Source: Glycine soja
Lineage: Eukaryota; Streptophyta; Magnoliopsida; Fabales; Fabaceae
Length of the DNA: 64,000 nt
Assembly (NCBI RefSeq): GCF_004193775.1
Contig: NC_041003.1
Coordinates: 44,521,611-44,585,610 of the forward strand
Reading direction: 5' to 3'
Under the pieces are notes generated by a model. The model saw nothing but the letters and a program-made list of their open reading frames with translations, did no database searches and was not told the origin of the DNA. Shown here one piece after another: positions 14,990-28,021 of this stretch (position 1 is its first letter; each line of letters opens with the position of its first letter). Made by a program: the position numbers and the translations under genes.

Positions 14990-17872
14990 TTATATAGGGA
15001 GGTTGTAATGAGGCGAGAAAGGAGAAAAGGATGAGGACATGACAAAAGAGTGTTCATTGCTACCAATAGCATTATGAGTCCTTCTGGGGCTAATAGGACT
15101 TCGTGATCTTGAGTTTGCCATTCCACTATGACCATGCCTTACGCTCTTCCTTGGTCCTTTCTCTGCACACTTGAGCTCAGCCTGTTTCAGTGTATTTGGA
15201 TACCTCCAACTACAACACCCTACCTTCCCTGCTCTTTCTATATACCTGTGTCACAAATCTAATTAGGTGAAAAAAATGTTCTAAATTTTATTTGAAGCTA
15301 TAACTGTTACATATACATAATACATGTATGTATATTTCTATATACTGACAAATGTTTCAGCATGCACCGGCAATGTAACTTTATCAGCAATAAATAAATA
15401 AATCGAAGTAGGATAATTAAATTAATAATATAATATACAGTTAAAGGTTTGTTAGTGAAAGATGGACCGTTGTCTAAGCCGACCGAGCTTATTGAGGGGT
15501 CGTTCATGTAGAACAATTGGGCATCTAACCTATAGAATAGAATGATTAGACCTTGAAGCTTTGACCCAATTACATCTAATAAATAAGTGTGATTAATCAT
15601 CCCAGATTCACATATGTTAGGGTTTCGCTAAAGATTCTAGAGCCCACGATATTCACACTTAACAAAAGAAAAGATAGATAAATAGTTTAACATTGAGTAA
15701 TGAAATTCAGACAAACTATTAATTTATAATAATTCTTACAATGTAAGAGAGATAACAAAGAGACTAGAGAGAAATATGAGATAAGATTAAAAGAATATAG
15801 ATTAAGGAGTTCTAGTTTAATTGATTAATTTAAGAAAGTGTGTAAGTTATTTTAATTCTCTTGTACTTGTTTATTATTTTTATGGAGAGAAAAAAGAAAA
15901 GAATAAAAAGAGATAAAAGAAAATATGAATCATAAAAAGTTTAATTTAATTTGAAAAAAATGTTGTATATATCATTACTCTTTAAAATTATATTGTATAT
16001 ATGAGGACTATGCATATGCAATTTTGGCTGAGACCAACCTTGACGCAGATGTATGATTTAATTATTGTCTGTTATAGACAAATTAATGGGACGGCAAACA
16101 AAAGCCTAAATAATGCCGTCTCAAAACATAGAGACTAATTATATAAATAGTATAATTAACAAGTAATTAATTGGCTTATAGCTAATCAACCGTTGGAACA
16201 ATGGACAAAGAGTCAAACAGCTACGTTCTAGAGCTTATATATGTATATTTTTAACTTATTAATTTAATATACAATGCAAACAAATGAGATAGAAATTAAT
16301 TTAATAGCTTTTCAGACTGAGATGATTCAACATCATCTTTTGGTAAGGAAAAAATGACTTCATGGATTTATATATGTTTGGGTGTGGGGTAGCATATACA
16401 CTAGCTACGTGTAGGGAAGCTTATGTGCTTTCATTGTGGTTGTTATCTGATTTAGCTGTGATATTTGAATCAGTGTGACTACGTACGTCCTTTCATTGTA
16501 TGAGAAACTATTACATCTTTCCAAATCAACATTAAGTCAAATATGTGGCACATAATCAAATTTTTGTTAACTTTCTACTTAATAAACTGAAAAATATGAC
16601 TATATGTTATGTGGAAATTAACTGACATCATGATCACTTGGAATAGTCTCTTGGTCAGCATGTAATTATTTCTTCCTTGTAGACGAAAGTTAGTAATATT
16701 ATTCTTTTGCCTATTAAAAAACAAAACTGAAAAAGCAGCCAATTTCATTTAATCAGTACATAAATCTCAGTAAGTATCGTTTATCATATTTCACTATTTT
16801 AACGCCAAATATATATATATATATTTAATAAAAGTTACATCTAAAAATTCAAAGCGAGTATTGGATCAAAAGAAACTTAATTAATTAAATTGGAATAACT
16901 TGGCAATTCTCATCTGCTACTTAGCTCAAAGATTACAAACTTTTTTAAAGAAAAAACAGAATAAAATTGTTACCTTTGGCTGAATCTCAATCCAAGACAC
17001 TCAATACACTTTCTTCCTTCTATCATCTCCCCCATTCCTCTTTCTGCACATTGCCTGCAATAAACCCTGCCACATACCTGCATGCACCAGAGTCATTATA
17101 AGCTAAAGGATTGAATGGTGGTTCAACTATATATATCCAGCTAATAATTATCCATGCACCTATATATATTATACATTAATTTATTATCTGTAATTCATAC
17201 ATACATACATGTAGATATGTTATATAAGAGTTAATTTATTGTTCAGAAACTCAGAAATTCTCAAATATGAGAGTTGATTGGCAACATTAATTTCCAATTC
17301 ACTTTTCTCTATGAAAACAAAAATCTTCATGCTTTTTTCCCTTGTATAATAGTAAATTTACTTTGTTGATACATCTAAGTACGTACCAGGCATCTAGTCC
17401 GGAAGATATAAACATAGGTATTACAAATTGCGCAAATCTTAGAGTGAGGAATCCCGGGTCGGCGCCGTCGACTACCTCTTCCTGAAGCAACACTCACACC
17501 ATCAAAGCTCATGCCATGCCCCAAATGATCATCATCTCCGCTAGGCTTGAGTCGAGGACTTTGTCTTTGTGCACCACCACTTGCATCGCTAATAAAATGA
17601 CCAGAATGACCCAATGGCGATTCACCATGGCCAAAGTCTTGTAGATGGTGTTGTTGATTAGAAGCTTGCAAGCCTTTGGTGAAATCAAGACTAGGTAGTT
17701 TTGCTATTGAGCGTGAAGGTGTTGTTGTGAGTTTTCTCTTATCCGATGTTTTCACTTCAGCCAGGTGTTGAAAAGTGAGGTTAACGGATTCATCAGGGAT
17801 TCCTTGGTACAAATCTTCAAGACCTATTAAGATTGGCTTTTCCTGCATAGCTTTATTCATGTGTTCACCCAT
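14990..17872 (-). CDS. Uncharacterised plant zinc-finger protein (XLG-type/FYVE-like Cys-rich module), 3 exons
   Basis: Exons are 17872-17387, 17077-16974 and 15245-14990; the joined frame is 846 nt (281 aa) with GT/AG introns of 309 and 1728 bp. The first ~130 residues are polar and Ser/His/Gln-rich and look disordered. A basic stretch (RGSRRRRPGIPHSK) lies at about 132-145. Eight cysteines follow, at 147, 150, 161, 164, 169, 172, 186 and 189. Their C-x2-C-x10-C-x2-C-x4-C-x2-C-x13-C-x2-C spacing fits a cross-braced two-zinc FYVE/RING-like fold, and intron 1 falls between the third and fourth cysteine. The segment 'GMGEMIEGRKCIECLG' resembles the Cys-rich region of extra-large G proteins, but no G-protein domain is present. 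The C-terminus is Ser/Pro-rich and ends NLPI. I recognise it as a conserved plant family without knowing an established function. The basic stretch and zinc module suggest, but do not show, nuclear or protein-binding activity. Confidence 0.88.
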
Positions 17873-20103
17873 TAGAGATTCTAGCTTGGCTAAGGATAAG
17901 ATGAGATAAGGCTATTATTGTAGCTTTGAACCCTATATGACAGGAATATTTAAGCTAAGTGTTAAACAAAGGAACAAGGGCACAGAATCTTGTTAATTCG
18001 GTCCTGTTGGAAATAAAGACGACCATATGTGGCCAAGGTTACATGTTTTGAGGCCGGTCGAAAAGGAAGCTGTCTGGGTAGAGAACATTAGATTCAAAGT
18101 TCTCTGTTGGTCTTTGTAGCCATTCTCTAATAGATATATCCAAATTAGTCGTTTGAACCATTCAAAAGTAGGGCTAGGCTCCATAAAATATTTAAAATTT
18201 GGAGATGAAGTTGATGTGGAAGATTGTCACTAGTATTTCTTTTCTTTCTTCTTACCCTATCAAATGCTTGCACCTTAGTTGAATATAGTCATAATTAAAT
18301 AAAGATTAGAATTATGATTCTAATTTTCCTATTATTATATATTCATATTTACTAAAAATGAAAAGAATATTATATATTTTTAATGTTTATAAGATATTAA
18401 TTATATGTCACACTTGAAATTTCATTTAACATGAATTTATGGATATAAAACATTAAAAAAATTGAATCTTTTATATCTTTTACTCACATGTCATATTTTA
18501 ATTTGAATAAAAAAAGATTTAAGATGAGAAAACAATTTTGACTCATTTATAAAATAACATGATCAAAACAATATTAAAAAAATGGTTACACAATTGTTAA
18601 TATTGTTTTAAATTTTTTGGGCTCCTTTCTGTCATGGTCCTTGGGTCGTCTCACCTCTGAACTATGCTTAGAGCCGACCTTGATTATGGCATAGTCATAA
18701 GTAAGTTCTAACACGGAACCAAAAAAGCATGTGAAAATTTGGTATAATAAGCTGGATTTATGAGAAAATAACAAGGGTTTACCTCTTTCAAGCTTTGAGC
18801 TCAAGAGGCCCGAGATTGTTAATTGGTGACAACAAAGTGTATCCGTTGTACAAATAAATAATTAAGTGTAAGTAAACTATTGCTCTTAACAATAATTGTG
18901 GTTTAATATATAATTGACATTCCCAATTTCTTTTTGGTAAGCAAAATCCAATTAATTAGAGTTCTGGGGTACCTTAACCCATACACAGTCCAATCAAACA
19001 TATAAGAACCAAAGGTTACATCATGATTAAAAACTCCCCACTGGGTTATATAATACACCAATCTAAAAATAAAGTGTTAGCCTCCTACACTTGCTTAAAA
19101 CCAACACCAAAGATTGTTAACGTAAACTAGTACGTTTATCCTTACAAATATAGAGTTTGCTAATGTAAGTATACAAAGTTACACACTTGATTGAAAATTC
19201 TTTTGCTTAATCACAACTTTATTGTGAGGGATAGACCAAAGAACCACTAAACAATGCAGAAGACTTAATCTGATTAAAGTGGTCATAAGGAAATTAAATG
19301 ATAGTGTTTGTTTGATAGAATGAATAATTGTTTTTGTGTGCACTTAAGGTTTTTTTTTGCATCTAACAAATGACGACTAACACTTTTTAAGTCATGCATA
19401 AGATCATTGAAGTAGAGCTTGAGTCGTTCAACAAAGTCTTTTTCCATTCACATTATCAAAATAATTGAGAACTTATTACTACATGGGTTTGTTTGCGGGG
19501 GTGAGAGATCTATAAAGAGATGAAAATGTGTGTTAGTTGTACAAATCTCCAACGTATTAATTTTAATCTCTAGTACCCGTTTCCCAAGAATGACTTGACC
19601 TTGGCAAGGACTTTAAATGCAACTGCCTTTTGGGTAAAAAAATTTCTAAATCATTTATATTGAATAAGTCGATGGATCGGGAACTTTTGGATAAATATAA
19701 AGTATTTGGCAATTTATAAGCAAATTGTTCACGGGCCTTTTTTTATATATAATTTTAGCTTCAATACTTTATTGGTTCATCCACACTGTTCTTGTACAAG
19801 CTTCTTGTTGATATGCTTGCAGGCATAGAACAAACAACTATTTTGGAAGTTTATAAATCCATGGATTATAAGAAAACATTAATTTTATTTTAACAAAAGA
19901 TTGGATGTCTGTTGTATATATCCTTATTGTTTTTTTAGATCACATTATATACAGGCAACTCAAATTAATATTGAATGAGTCAATGACTTTAGATTTGTCT
20001 CCAATAACCTTTGCAGTAAACATCCCTCTTCCCTGTTCCATTTCATTTCTATTCCACTTGGTAATTTTGTATAAGAACAGGATCCTTATCTCCCTCCAAT
20101 CCT
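17873..20103. other. Upstream/intergenic region, no gene seen
   Basis: Contains the promoter side of the minus-strand zinc-finger gene; the 5' UTR is not delimited. The remaining DNA has only short unconvincing frames. Confidence 0.45.
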
Positions 20104-20106
20104 GTC

Positions 20107-20480
20107 ACTACAAGAAAAACTCAAATTAGCGTAAGTTAGTTAGTGCCAGCCTAGACATCGACACTAAATAGCGTCGATGAACAGTTGATCGTCAACTTAC
20201 ACCAAATAGCGTCAGTGGTCAGCTCACGTTAAACTGCCACTAAAATGCCTTTCACTATTTTTTAATATAATTTTTTGTTAATATTTTCCGGATTCTGTTG
20301 GCCATGACCCTATTTGCTATTAATATAGAAAAAAAATATTAGGGTCAAACTAACCGACACTAATTAATAATTTTTGAAAATTAAATAAATGTTACTATTA
20401 GAGTCAGCTTGGTCGACGCTTATTTGCATTGATATTGTTATTTCTAGGATTTTATTACTATGCTTCCATAACAATTTATA
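20107..20480. mobile_element. CACTA (En/Spm-type) transposon terminal region
   Basis: CACTACAAGAAAAA at 20107 is the classic plant CACTA terminal inverted repeat. It is followed by subterminal repeats built on 'AGCGTCGATG', 'AGCGTCAGTG', 'CCGACACTAA' and 'GTCGACGC' in both orientations up to about 20430, the usual arrangement for transposase binding in this superfamily. No matching TTTTCTTGTAGTG end was found downstream, so the element is truncated or its other end has decayed. No transposase coding was seen. Confidence 0.65.
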
Positions 20481-20499
20481 TATTATATTTTTAACTAAC

Positions 20500-23060
20500 T
20501 AATTGGAATAAATCAATCATTTTCTAACAGTCTAAAAACAAAAAAGAAAATGATGTATCTTTCCATGAAGAAATTAGGAGGAAAAGTCAAGAGAAGTTAA
20601 TTTTTTTTTTATCTATACAAATAAAGAAATAAAATCTATTCTAAAATTGAATAAGAAATATGGGAAAAGTTATATAATATTTATTTAAACAAAAAATAAT
20701 GAAATGTTAACTTTAAATTAATTTTTTTCCTTCCTTGCTTTTTTATTCATTATATATTATTTATTCCTATGCTTTTATAGAAATTTTTAAATTATTTTTA
20801 ACTATATAAAGTGAATATATATATATCATTTTCTAACAACCAGAAACAAAAGCTTGATGTATCATTCATGAAGAAATTTGGAGGATAAGGAAATCGTTGT
20901 TACAACTTTATTTGTAAATTAAAATAAATTATTATTTAAAAAATAATAATAAATAAGGGAAATTTGAAAAAAGATATTTTGAAAAATATATGAAATAATA
21001 TAACATTTATTTCAAAATGAAAATTTTACCTGAAAATTTTACCTTTCATCCCTTTTTAACCAAAGTTATCATTAAGATTTTATTATTTACTTTTTATTCA
21101 GATGCTTTTATAGAAAAATTTATATTATTTTTTTAGCTAATTAATGGAAAAAGATAAATAATTTTATAACAATATAAAACAATAAAAGAGGTATATTTAC
21201 ATGAAAAAGTCAAGGAAAAGAAAGGAGGAAAGAGATGTTCAATTTTTATTTGTAAATAAAAAATTATATTCTAAAATAGAATAAGAAATTAAATAAGGTA
21301 AAGTTATAAAATAATAATTTGTAAAAAATATGAAAAAAATAGAATATTTACTTGAAATGAAAATTTCCTTGATTTTTATCCAAAATTGCCACGAGTATTT
21401 TATAACTTACTATTTCTTCTTATTATTTTATAAAAAAAATTAATTATATTTTAAGTAATAAAGTGAATAAATAAATAATTTTATATCAACCAGAAACCAA
21501 AAATTGAAGTATAGTTTCATGAGGAAATTTGGAGAAAAAGGAATAATTTGTTAAATTATTTGTTATAAATAAAAATAAAATTGATTTTCAAAATAGAATA
21601 AGAAATAAGGGGAAAGTCGCCAATAAATATTTTGAAAAAAAATCTAAATCTTGCGTTAAAGTAAAATTTTACCTTCCTTTCCTTTTTAAACCAAAATTAT
21701 CATTAGGATGTTTTTTACCTACTATTTATTCCGGTACTTTTATTGATAAATTTTAAATTCTATATCTTTTAGCTTATTAATGGAAAAAGATAAATTATTT
21801 TGTAAAAATCTGAAAGAAAAAAGTGAGGTATATTTACATGAAGAAATCGGGAGAAAAAGGAAAGAGATGTTAAGTTTTATTTGTAAATAAAAAAATTATT
21901 TTCTATAAGAGATATAAAAATAAGGGAATTTTAAAAAATAATAATTAGTAAGAAAATCTGAAATAATAGATAATGTATTTGAAATGAAATTTTCATTTCA
22001 AGTATCATATTATCACTTGAACTGAAAATTCCAATGTTTTTTTTATCCAAAATTGTCACAAGTGTCTTATAAATTACTATTTATTCTTATGATTTTATAG
22101 AAAAAAATTAAATTATTGTCTTAAGCCAATGAGTCTTGGATTCAAGACTTCAAACCTTGTCACATATAAAATATAATTGATAGAAGAAATGTATAAAATC
22201 TCGCTAAAGATGATAAATTAGATTTTCTAATAGACTTTAGTCATGTACAAAGCTAGTGAATATTTCAGCCAATAACATAATTACAATAAAAGCTTTTAAA
22301 TTATTTTTTATTTAATTAATGTGAATAAATAAATAATTTTTTGTTCTTCTTTCTTATATAATAAATTCAGGTATACGGTAGATGACACATAGAGTTTAGG
22401 AGACCAACGTAATTGGGATGCTATGCTCTATCTTGATGCTTAGCATATCTTTTTCCAAAAAAAAAAAAAACAGTTTAAACAACAAAAAATGACATATCTA
22501 TCATGTAGAAATTAGGAGGAAAAGTAAATAAACAAATATAAATTAATTATTTTTTAAATGAGAATAAGAAATAAGGGAAAGTTATATAATTTTTTTTAAA
22601 AAAACATCAAATAATAGAATATTTACTTTAAATTAAAATTTCTATCATTCTTTTTTATTCAAAATTATCACTAGGATCTTACTATTTACTTTTTATTACA
22701 ATGCTTTTTATATATAGCAAACTTTTAAACCATTTTTTATCTAAATCTCAAACAATATAATATTTTCTGTAAATGAAAAGTATACCTTCGTTTCATATTC
22801 AAAATTATCACTAGAATCGTATTATTTAATTTTTTTTCCTATTCTTTTATAGCAAACTTTTGAATTATTATTTTTCACTGATTAATGTGAATTATTTTTC
22901 AACAATCTGAAAACATATATTTGAGGTATTTGTTCATGAAAAAGTTAAGAAGAAAAAGAAATATATTAAAAAAATTAAAAGAGAATATGAAATAATTAAG
23001 GGGAAGCTACATATTTTTTGGAAAAAAAAAATCTCAAATAAGAGAATATTTACCTTAAAT
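20500..23060. repeat. Tandem array of ~310-bp degenerate AT-rich units (about 7 copies)
   Basis: The phrase 'gaataagaaataagggaaagtta' recurs in variants near 20654, 20950, 21286, 21597, 21908, 22563 and 22985, giving spacings near 296-336 bases. Two longer steps occur; the 655-base one spans unrelated DNA at about 22120-22450. Other shared words are 'catgaagaaattnggaggaaaag', 'caaaattatcactaggat' and 'tttattc..atgcttttata'. No coding is present. The array directly follows the CACTA-type end and could be the interior of that element. Confidence 0.7.
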
Positions 23061-23929
23061 GAGAACACCCACTAATTTCTATATTCTAAAATCACTTTGG
23101 CCACAATAGTTATCTACTACTAAGGCTTGTTCTTATGGGCTCAAAATCAACAAAGTAATTTTGAGATGGTTGGATCTCTTATTTAATGATGATATTCTCT
23201 TCTCCCAGCTTTTACATATAAATAACATAATAATTCAACATTCCAACCCAATATATTTAGATAATTATATTATATATTATGTTTCATTTAATTTTTATTA
23301 CTATTATTTTTTAGTTTATTTTATTTCTATTATTTTTAATATACTATCATATATTATGCTTTATTTATTTTATTATTATACTAATTATATTTAATTACTA
23401 GAATATTTTATTTATATGCATTATTTATTATGTTTATATACTTTATCTCTATTATAAAATTCTTCTAATACATAATTATGTTTTTTTATTATTAGTATTA
23501 GACTAGTATTTAATTATACAATTTTTTTACTTATATATAGAGAATGGGCCAATCATATAGGCCCAATATCCATTAACCTAAAAAATCCTTATATGTTTCT
23601 CTTCATTCATCCCATTAGTTGTTACCTTTCTCCCCCTTTAAAAAGATGGTTACTCTTCAAATGGATTTGCAATTCAGAGGAAGAAACAAATCAAAATGAA
23701 GAATGGTACATTAGAAACGTGATTTGCAATTAGGAGAGGGAAACCCTTTATCAAAGAGAAGAAAAGTGATTCAGATAGAAGGAGACACAAATTCAAAAGG
23801 CATGAGCAGATTGAAGGAGATACAACCCTAAACCCACAAAATACGACCCAAACAAGACAAGTTTGACTACAAGTTAACTTGTGCCTCTCATTTTGACTCA
23901 TAAGCTCAAATGATGAGCAAGTTCAATTG

Positions 23930-25000
23930 CGAGTTTGATAACCATGGCTGCCTCAGTTGTAGTGTGGATCTGGATCTTGACTTTAGTGGATCCAGATCTG
24001 GATCTTGATAACCAGGGCACCTGCTAAAGTTTCACCACATTTTAATTTCACAACAACAATTCTCCATGGAGGCAACATTGTTTCAAAGAGTCAATTGTGT
24101 ACTATGAATTTCCCCTCTTTTATTCAACATCTTGTCTTTTTCATTTAGTTAATCTATGACTGATTGTTTAATTTTTTGTTGTGTTTTGGTTTTAGCAAAT
24201 CTATTTGTGTTGATTGGATTGAGATTTATTTTGGAGTGTGCTGTTTGTTTTTGTGTTGATCTGGTGTCTATTGCAGCACACGATGGAACAAAAATTGCAG
24301 GCAACAGTTGGTGCCTCAACAATGTCATGGATATGGATCTGCCTCTCCATTGCTCCCTCTCCCTTCACTCGCTTTATCACATCTTGGTTTCGCAACTTCA
24401 TTACACAATTCTCCATGGAGATAACATAATTTTGATAGGTAATCTATGTAATATAAATTTTTCCCTATAACTTTATTCCATGTCTATGCTTTTTTTGTAT
24501 TGGTAATCTATTGCTTCTGAATGATTGTTTAATTTTTGTTGTGTTTTTACTTCAACGGATCTTTTTGTGTTGACTTTATTAGATTTATTTTAGTGTTGTT
24601 TGTTCTTGCCTTGATTTGGTGTCTATTGTGATACACGGTGGAACTGTGGTTATGGACAACCGCTGGTGCCTCAACGACAACATGCATCTAGATTTTTCCC
24701 TTCCTCAAACTTGCTAGGGTTTTCTTCCATATCATCTTGATTTCACAACTTCATTACACAATTTTGTATCAAGGTAACACTGTTTCGATAATTCAACTAT
24801 GTACTCTAAATTTTACACTCTTTTATTCCACATCTTTTTTTGTTTATGTAATATATTTCTTTCAAATGATTGTTTTATTTTTGTTGTGTTTTAATTTTAG
24901 TGGATGATCCTTTTTGTGTTGATTCGATTGATATTTTTATTGGAATCTTGTTGTATTTTTGTGTGCTTCGGTTAGGTTTTTTGTTTTGCAAACTGGCATG
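23930..25000. repeat. Tandem repeat of ~350-bp units (three to four copies)
   Basis: Three copies carry 'tgattgtttaatttttgttgtgtttt' type blocks at about 24161, 24520 and 24868 (spacings 359 and 348). Each is followed by 'tttgtgttgatt..gatttattttggagt' and, where complete, 'gtgtctattg..ca.acgatggaac..tggtgcctcaac'. A partial copy at 24048-24120 has the 'aattctccatggaggcaacattgtttc' block, which returns near 24407 and 24752. Open frames over the units (for example 24156-24470) are not conserved between copies, so the array is treated as non-coding. Confidence 0.7.
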
Positions 25001-25907
25001 CATTACCTCAATTCTATTCAAAACCAATGTAAAAATTTATTACATAGGTTCTAAAAAAATGGATTTTAAAAAATTGACATTTTACATCAATTAATTCTAC
25101 ATGATTCTACCACCAATTTAGATGCCCCAAATAACAAACAAAAAAAAGGGGGGTTTTGTAGTAATGTAACCCTATGTATATATAAATACTTTTAGAGCAA
25201 ATTTAATGAGAGGGCATTTTAATGTGAGGATAAAAAAATAAACATTGATTTTTAAATTTCTCGTCATAAATGGTTTGCAATAAATTTTATCTTTATCATG
25301 ATATCTATTAACATTTTTAGTGGATTTTTTTAAGCAAGTAATATTTATTAGCTATATGAATGTATTTTTTACTGAGGAGCACCATTGTTTTTCTTGTGTT
25401 TAGTTTTTGGGGTGGGGATAATTGTACCAAACTCAAATTAACAAAAAGATAAATATTACTCACTTAAAAAAACCATTTAGAAATATTAATAGATAGATTT
25501 GGATTCTTGCATGCATGCATTCACACGATCATGAATATGAACCATTTGATTTCATCAGATAGTCATTATTTTAAAGGTGTTTTTGAAGTTGAATTTACTG
25601 AAATGATATATCAATCGTTAGATCTCTATCAGATGATTCTAATCGTCTAATTGTGTGAATATATGATTTCGTTGACTGTAGAGAATCCAAATCCATCTAC
25701 ACATAAAGAGAGAGACAGAGTTAAGTTGTTTCTCATATTTGTGGAAAAAAATTAACGTATAAAGTTTTCACACACCCTTACTTTATAGTGCTATGTATTG
25801 GATTTCTCTTAATACTAATTTTTGGCTTATAAGAAAATGAAACCTTATTTTGAGATCTATGAACGAATTAGTATTTAATGACTTTAAACTTTCAACACCT
25901 TTTAATT

Positions 25908-27417
25908 ATTTTCCTAGTTTAGTACACTTAATTGTAGTATAATTTTGAATAGTATTTTGTTGTATTGCACTACCTCACTTAAAGGAATTAAATCATGTTG
26001 TCTAATGAGTAACTTTTATGTTTGACTTAATTCAGAATCTTTTGAAATGTTGAGAAAAATACTATATTTTTGTTAAAATATTTGCCAAAATTTATGTTTC
26101 ATTTTATGTTGAACTTGTTGATAATCGTATATGACATGCATCACATTGTAGATAAAAAAAATGACATCATGTTTTAAATGTTGAGAATCACTCTAATTAA
26201 TTTTACCATAGAAGATTTTAGGTTTAAATAGAGGTAGATGCGAGTTGTTCTTTGAGTAGTGGACAAAAGATTTTATTTTAAAAGAGGTCCACTTTAGGGT
26301 TTTGTAGTGAAGACGCCATGTTGTTGCTTACACTACAATTGAGCATGGAAAGGAGTTAGACTAAGGACGACTAACAACCCGAGAGGTAGATTTGAGTTGT
26401 TCACTAAGTAGTGCAAGTTTTGTATCTTCCGTTCATCAAAAGAGATGACTTCAACTTCCATTATCTATGTTGGTCTAGCTTCACTATCATAGGTACGTAT
26501 GTTTTCTTCATCATTGTTTTTTTTTCTATACATATTTTTGTGAGCGATACCGCAATTTGAAATTGTTCAATTTACTTGAATATTATTTATGAACTCCTTG
26601 CATCAAGTGCTCTTATTTTTTTTTCAATCTTCTTTTATCTACAAGATTTGATTGTTTTATAACACAAATCTTGTAATACATTCAAATCTTGTAGCAAAAG
26701 AAGATGGGCAAAAAATTAAGAGCATTTTTTGCAAGGAGTTTATAAATAATATTAAAGTAAGTTGAACAATTGCAACTTGCGGAATCACTCACAAAAAAGA
26801 TGTATAGAAAAAAAAAACAATGATGAAGAAGACATATGTACCCATGATAGTGAAGCTTGATCAACCTAGATAATGAAAGTTGAAGTCGTCTCTTCCAATG
26901 AATGAAAGACACACAAAACTTCCACTACTTAATTAACAATTGGAATCTACCTCTAAGGTTGCTAGTTTTCCTTAGTCTAACTCTTTTTTGTGCTCAATTG
27001 TAGTGTAAGCAACACAATGGTGCCTTCACAACAAAATCCTAAAGTGAACCTCTTTTAAACAAAAATATTTTGTCAATTTCTCAAAGAACAACCTACACCT
27101 ACCTCTATTTAAACCTAAAATCTTATATGGTGAAATTAATTAGAGTGATTTTCAACATTTAAAATGTGATGTCATTTTTTCATCTGTAATGTGATTTCAT
27201 ATAAATTATTAGCAAGTTCAACGTAATGTGAAACATAAATTTTGACAAATATTTTAACTACTTTTCTCATTTAGACAAAAGTTCTAAACTAAGTCAAAAA
27301 TAAAAGTTAGTCATATTAGACAAAAGAATTGAATTCCTTTTTTAAGTGAGGCAATGCAATACAAAAAAATCATTATTCAAAATTATATTGTAATTAAGAG
27401 TACTAAACTAGGAAAAT
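25908..27417. repeat. Giant inverted repeat (foldback A), arms ~740 bp
   Basis: The left arm (25908-26651) is the reverse complement, with small indels, of the right arm (26682-27417), with a loop of only ~30 bases. The outer ends match perfectly over 18 bases: ATTTTCCTAGTTTAGTAC at 25908-25925 against 27400-27417. The inner junction is ACAAGATTTGA / TCAAATCTTGT. Internal landmarks appear on both strands, such as 'tccactttagggttttgtagtgaag' near 26288 and its complement near 27030. No transposase is encoded. It looks like a foldback or long-TIR non-autonomous transposon; a transcript through it would form one long hairpin RNA. Confidence 0.85.
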
Positions 27418-28021
27418 AAATAAGGCTAACTCTTCTTCACCTAAGGCTAACAACTAATGTTGTCACTATAATTACTAATAAAGCTTAAGACGAGGTTGAT
27501 CATTTTTATCTAAGCACTAGCAAAACTATGAGAATCAATATGGTTATGGCTATGGAATGAAAGGAAATGAGAATTAAATACAGGAGAATACCCTTCTGAT
27601 GTTAGTGTTTGATGTTGATCTTCCTAAATTGCTTCTTGGAGGCAACAATTATGGTTTGGATTTTATCTTTTATATTTGTTTCATTTTTAGGTTTTTTTAT
27701 TTCTTTCATAAAAACTACTTAAGTTTTATCTCTTGTGTTTTTTTCTAATGTATTTTCTTAAAAAAATTTATTGGAGATTGTAAGTAAATAAGTAATTCTA
27801 TCTATTTATTTATATCATAAAATTAAGTAAAAAATTATTATACTTATTTATTGTATCATAAAAATAAGTTGAAATTTTAATTATTGTAAAACTTAAGAAT
27901 TATTTAATAAATTATTTACCTTATACTGGAATAAATATTTTCATGTAAAAAAAATACTAGGATTTATTGTTTTATTAAACTTTTTTTTAGTGTTGTTTGT
28001 TTTTGCCTTGATCTGATGTTG

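Noticed and set aside
24156..24470. 104-codon frame with a hydrophobic start
   Set aside because: It is inside a tandem repeat and is not kept open in the other copies.
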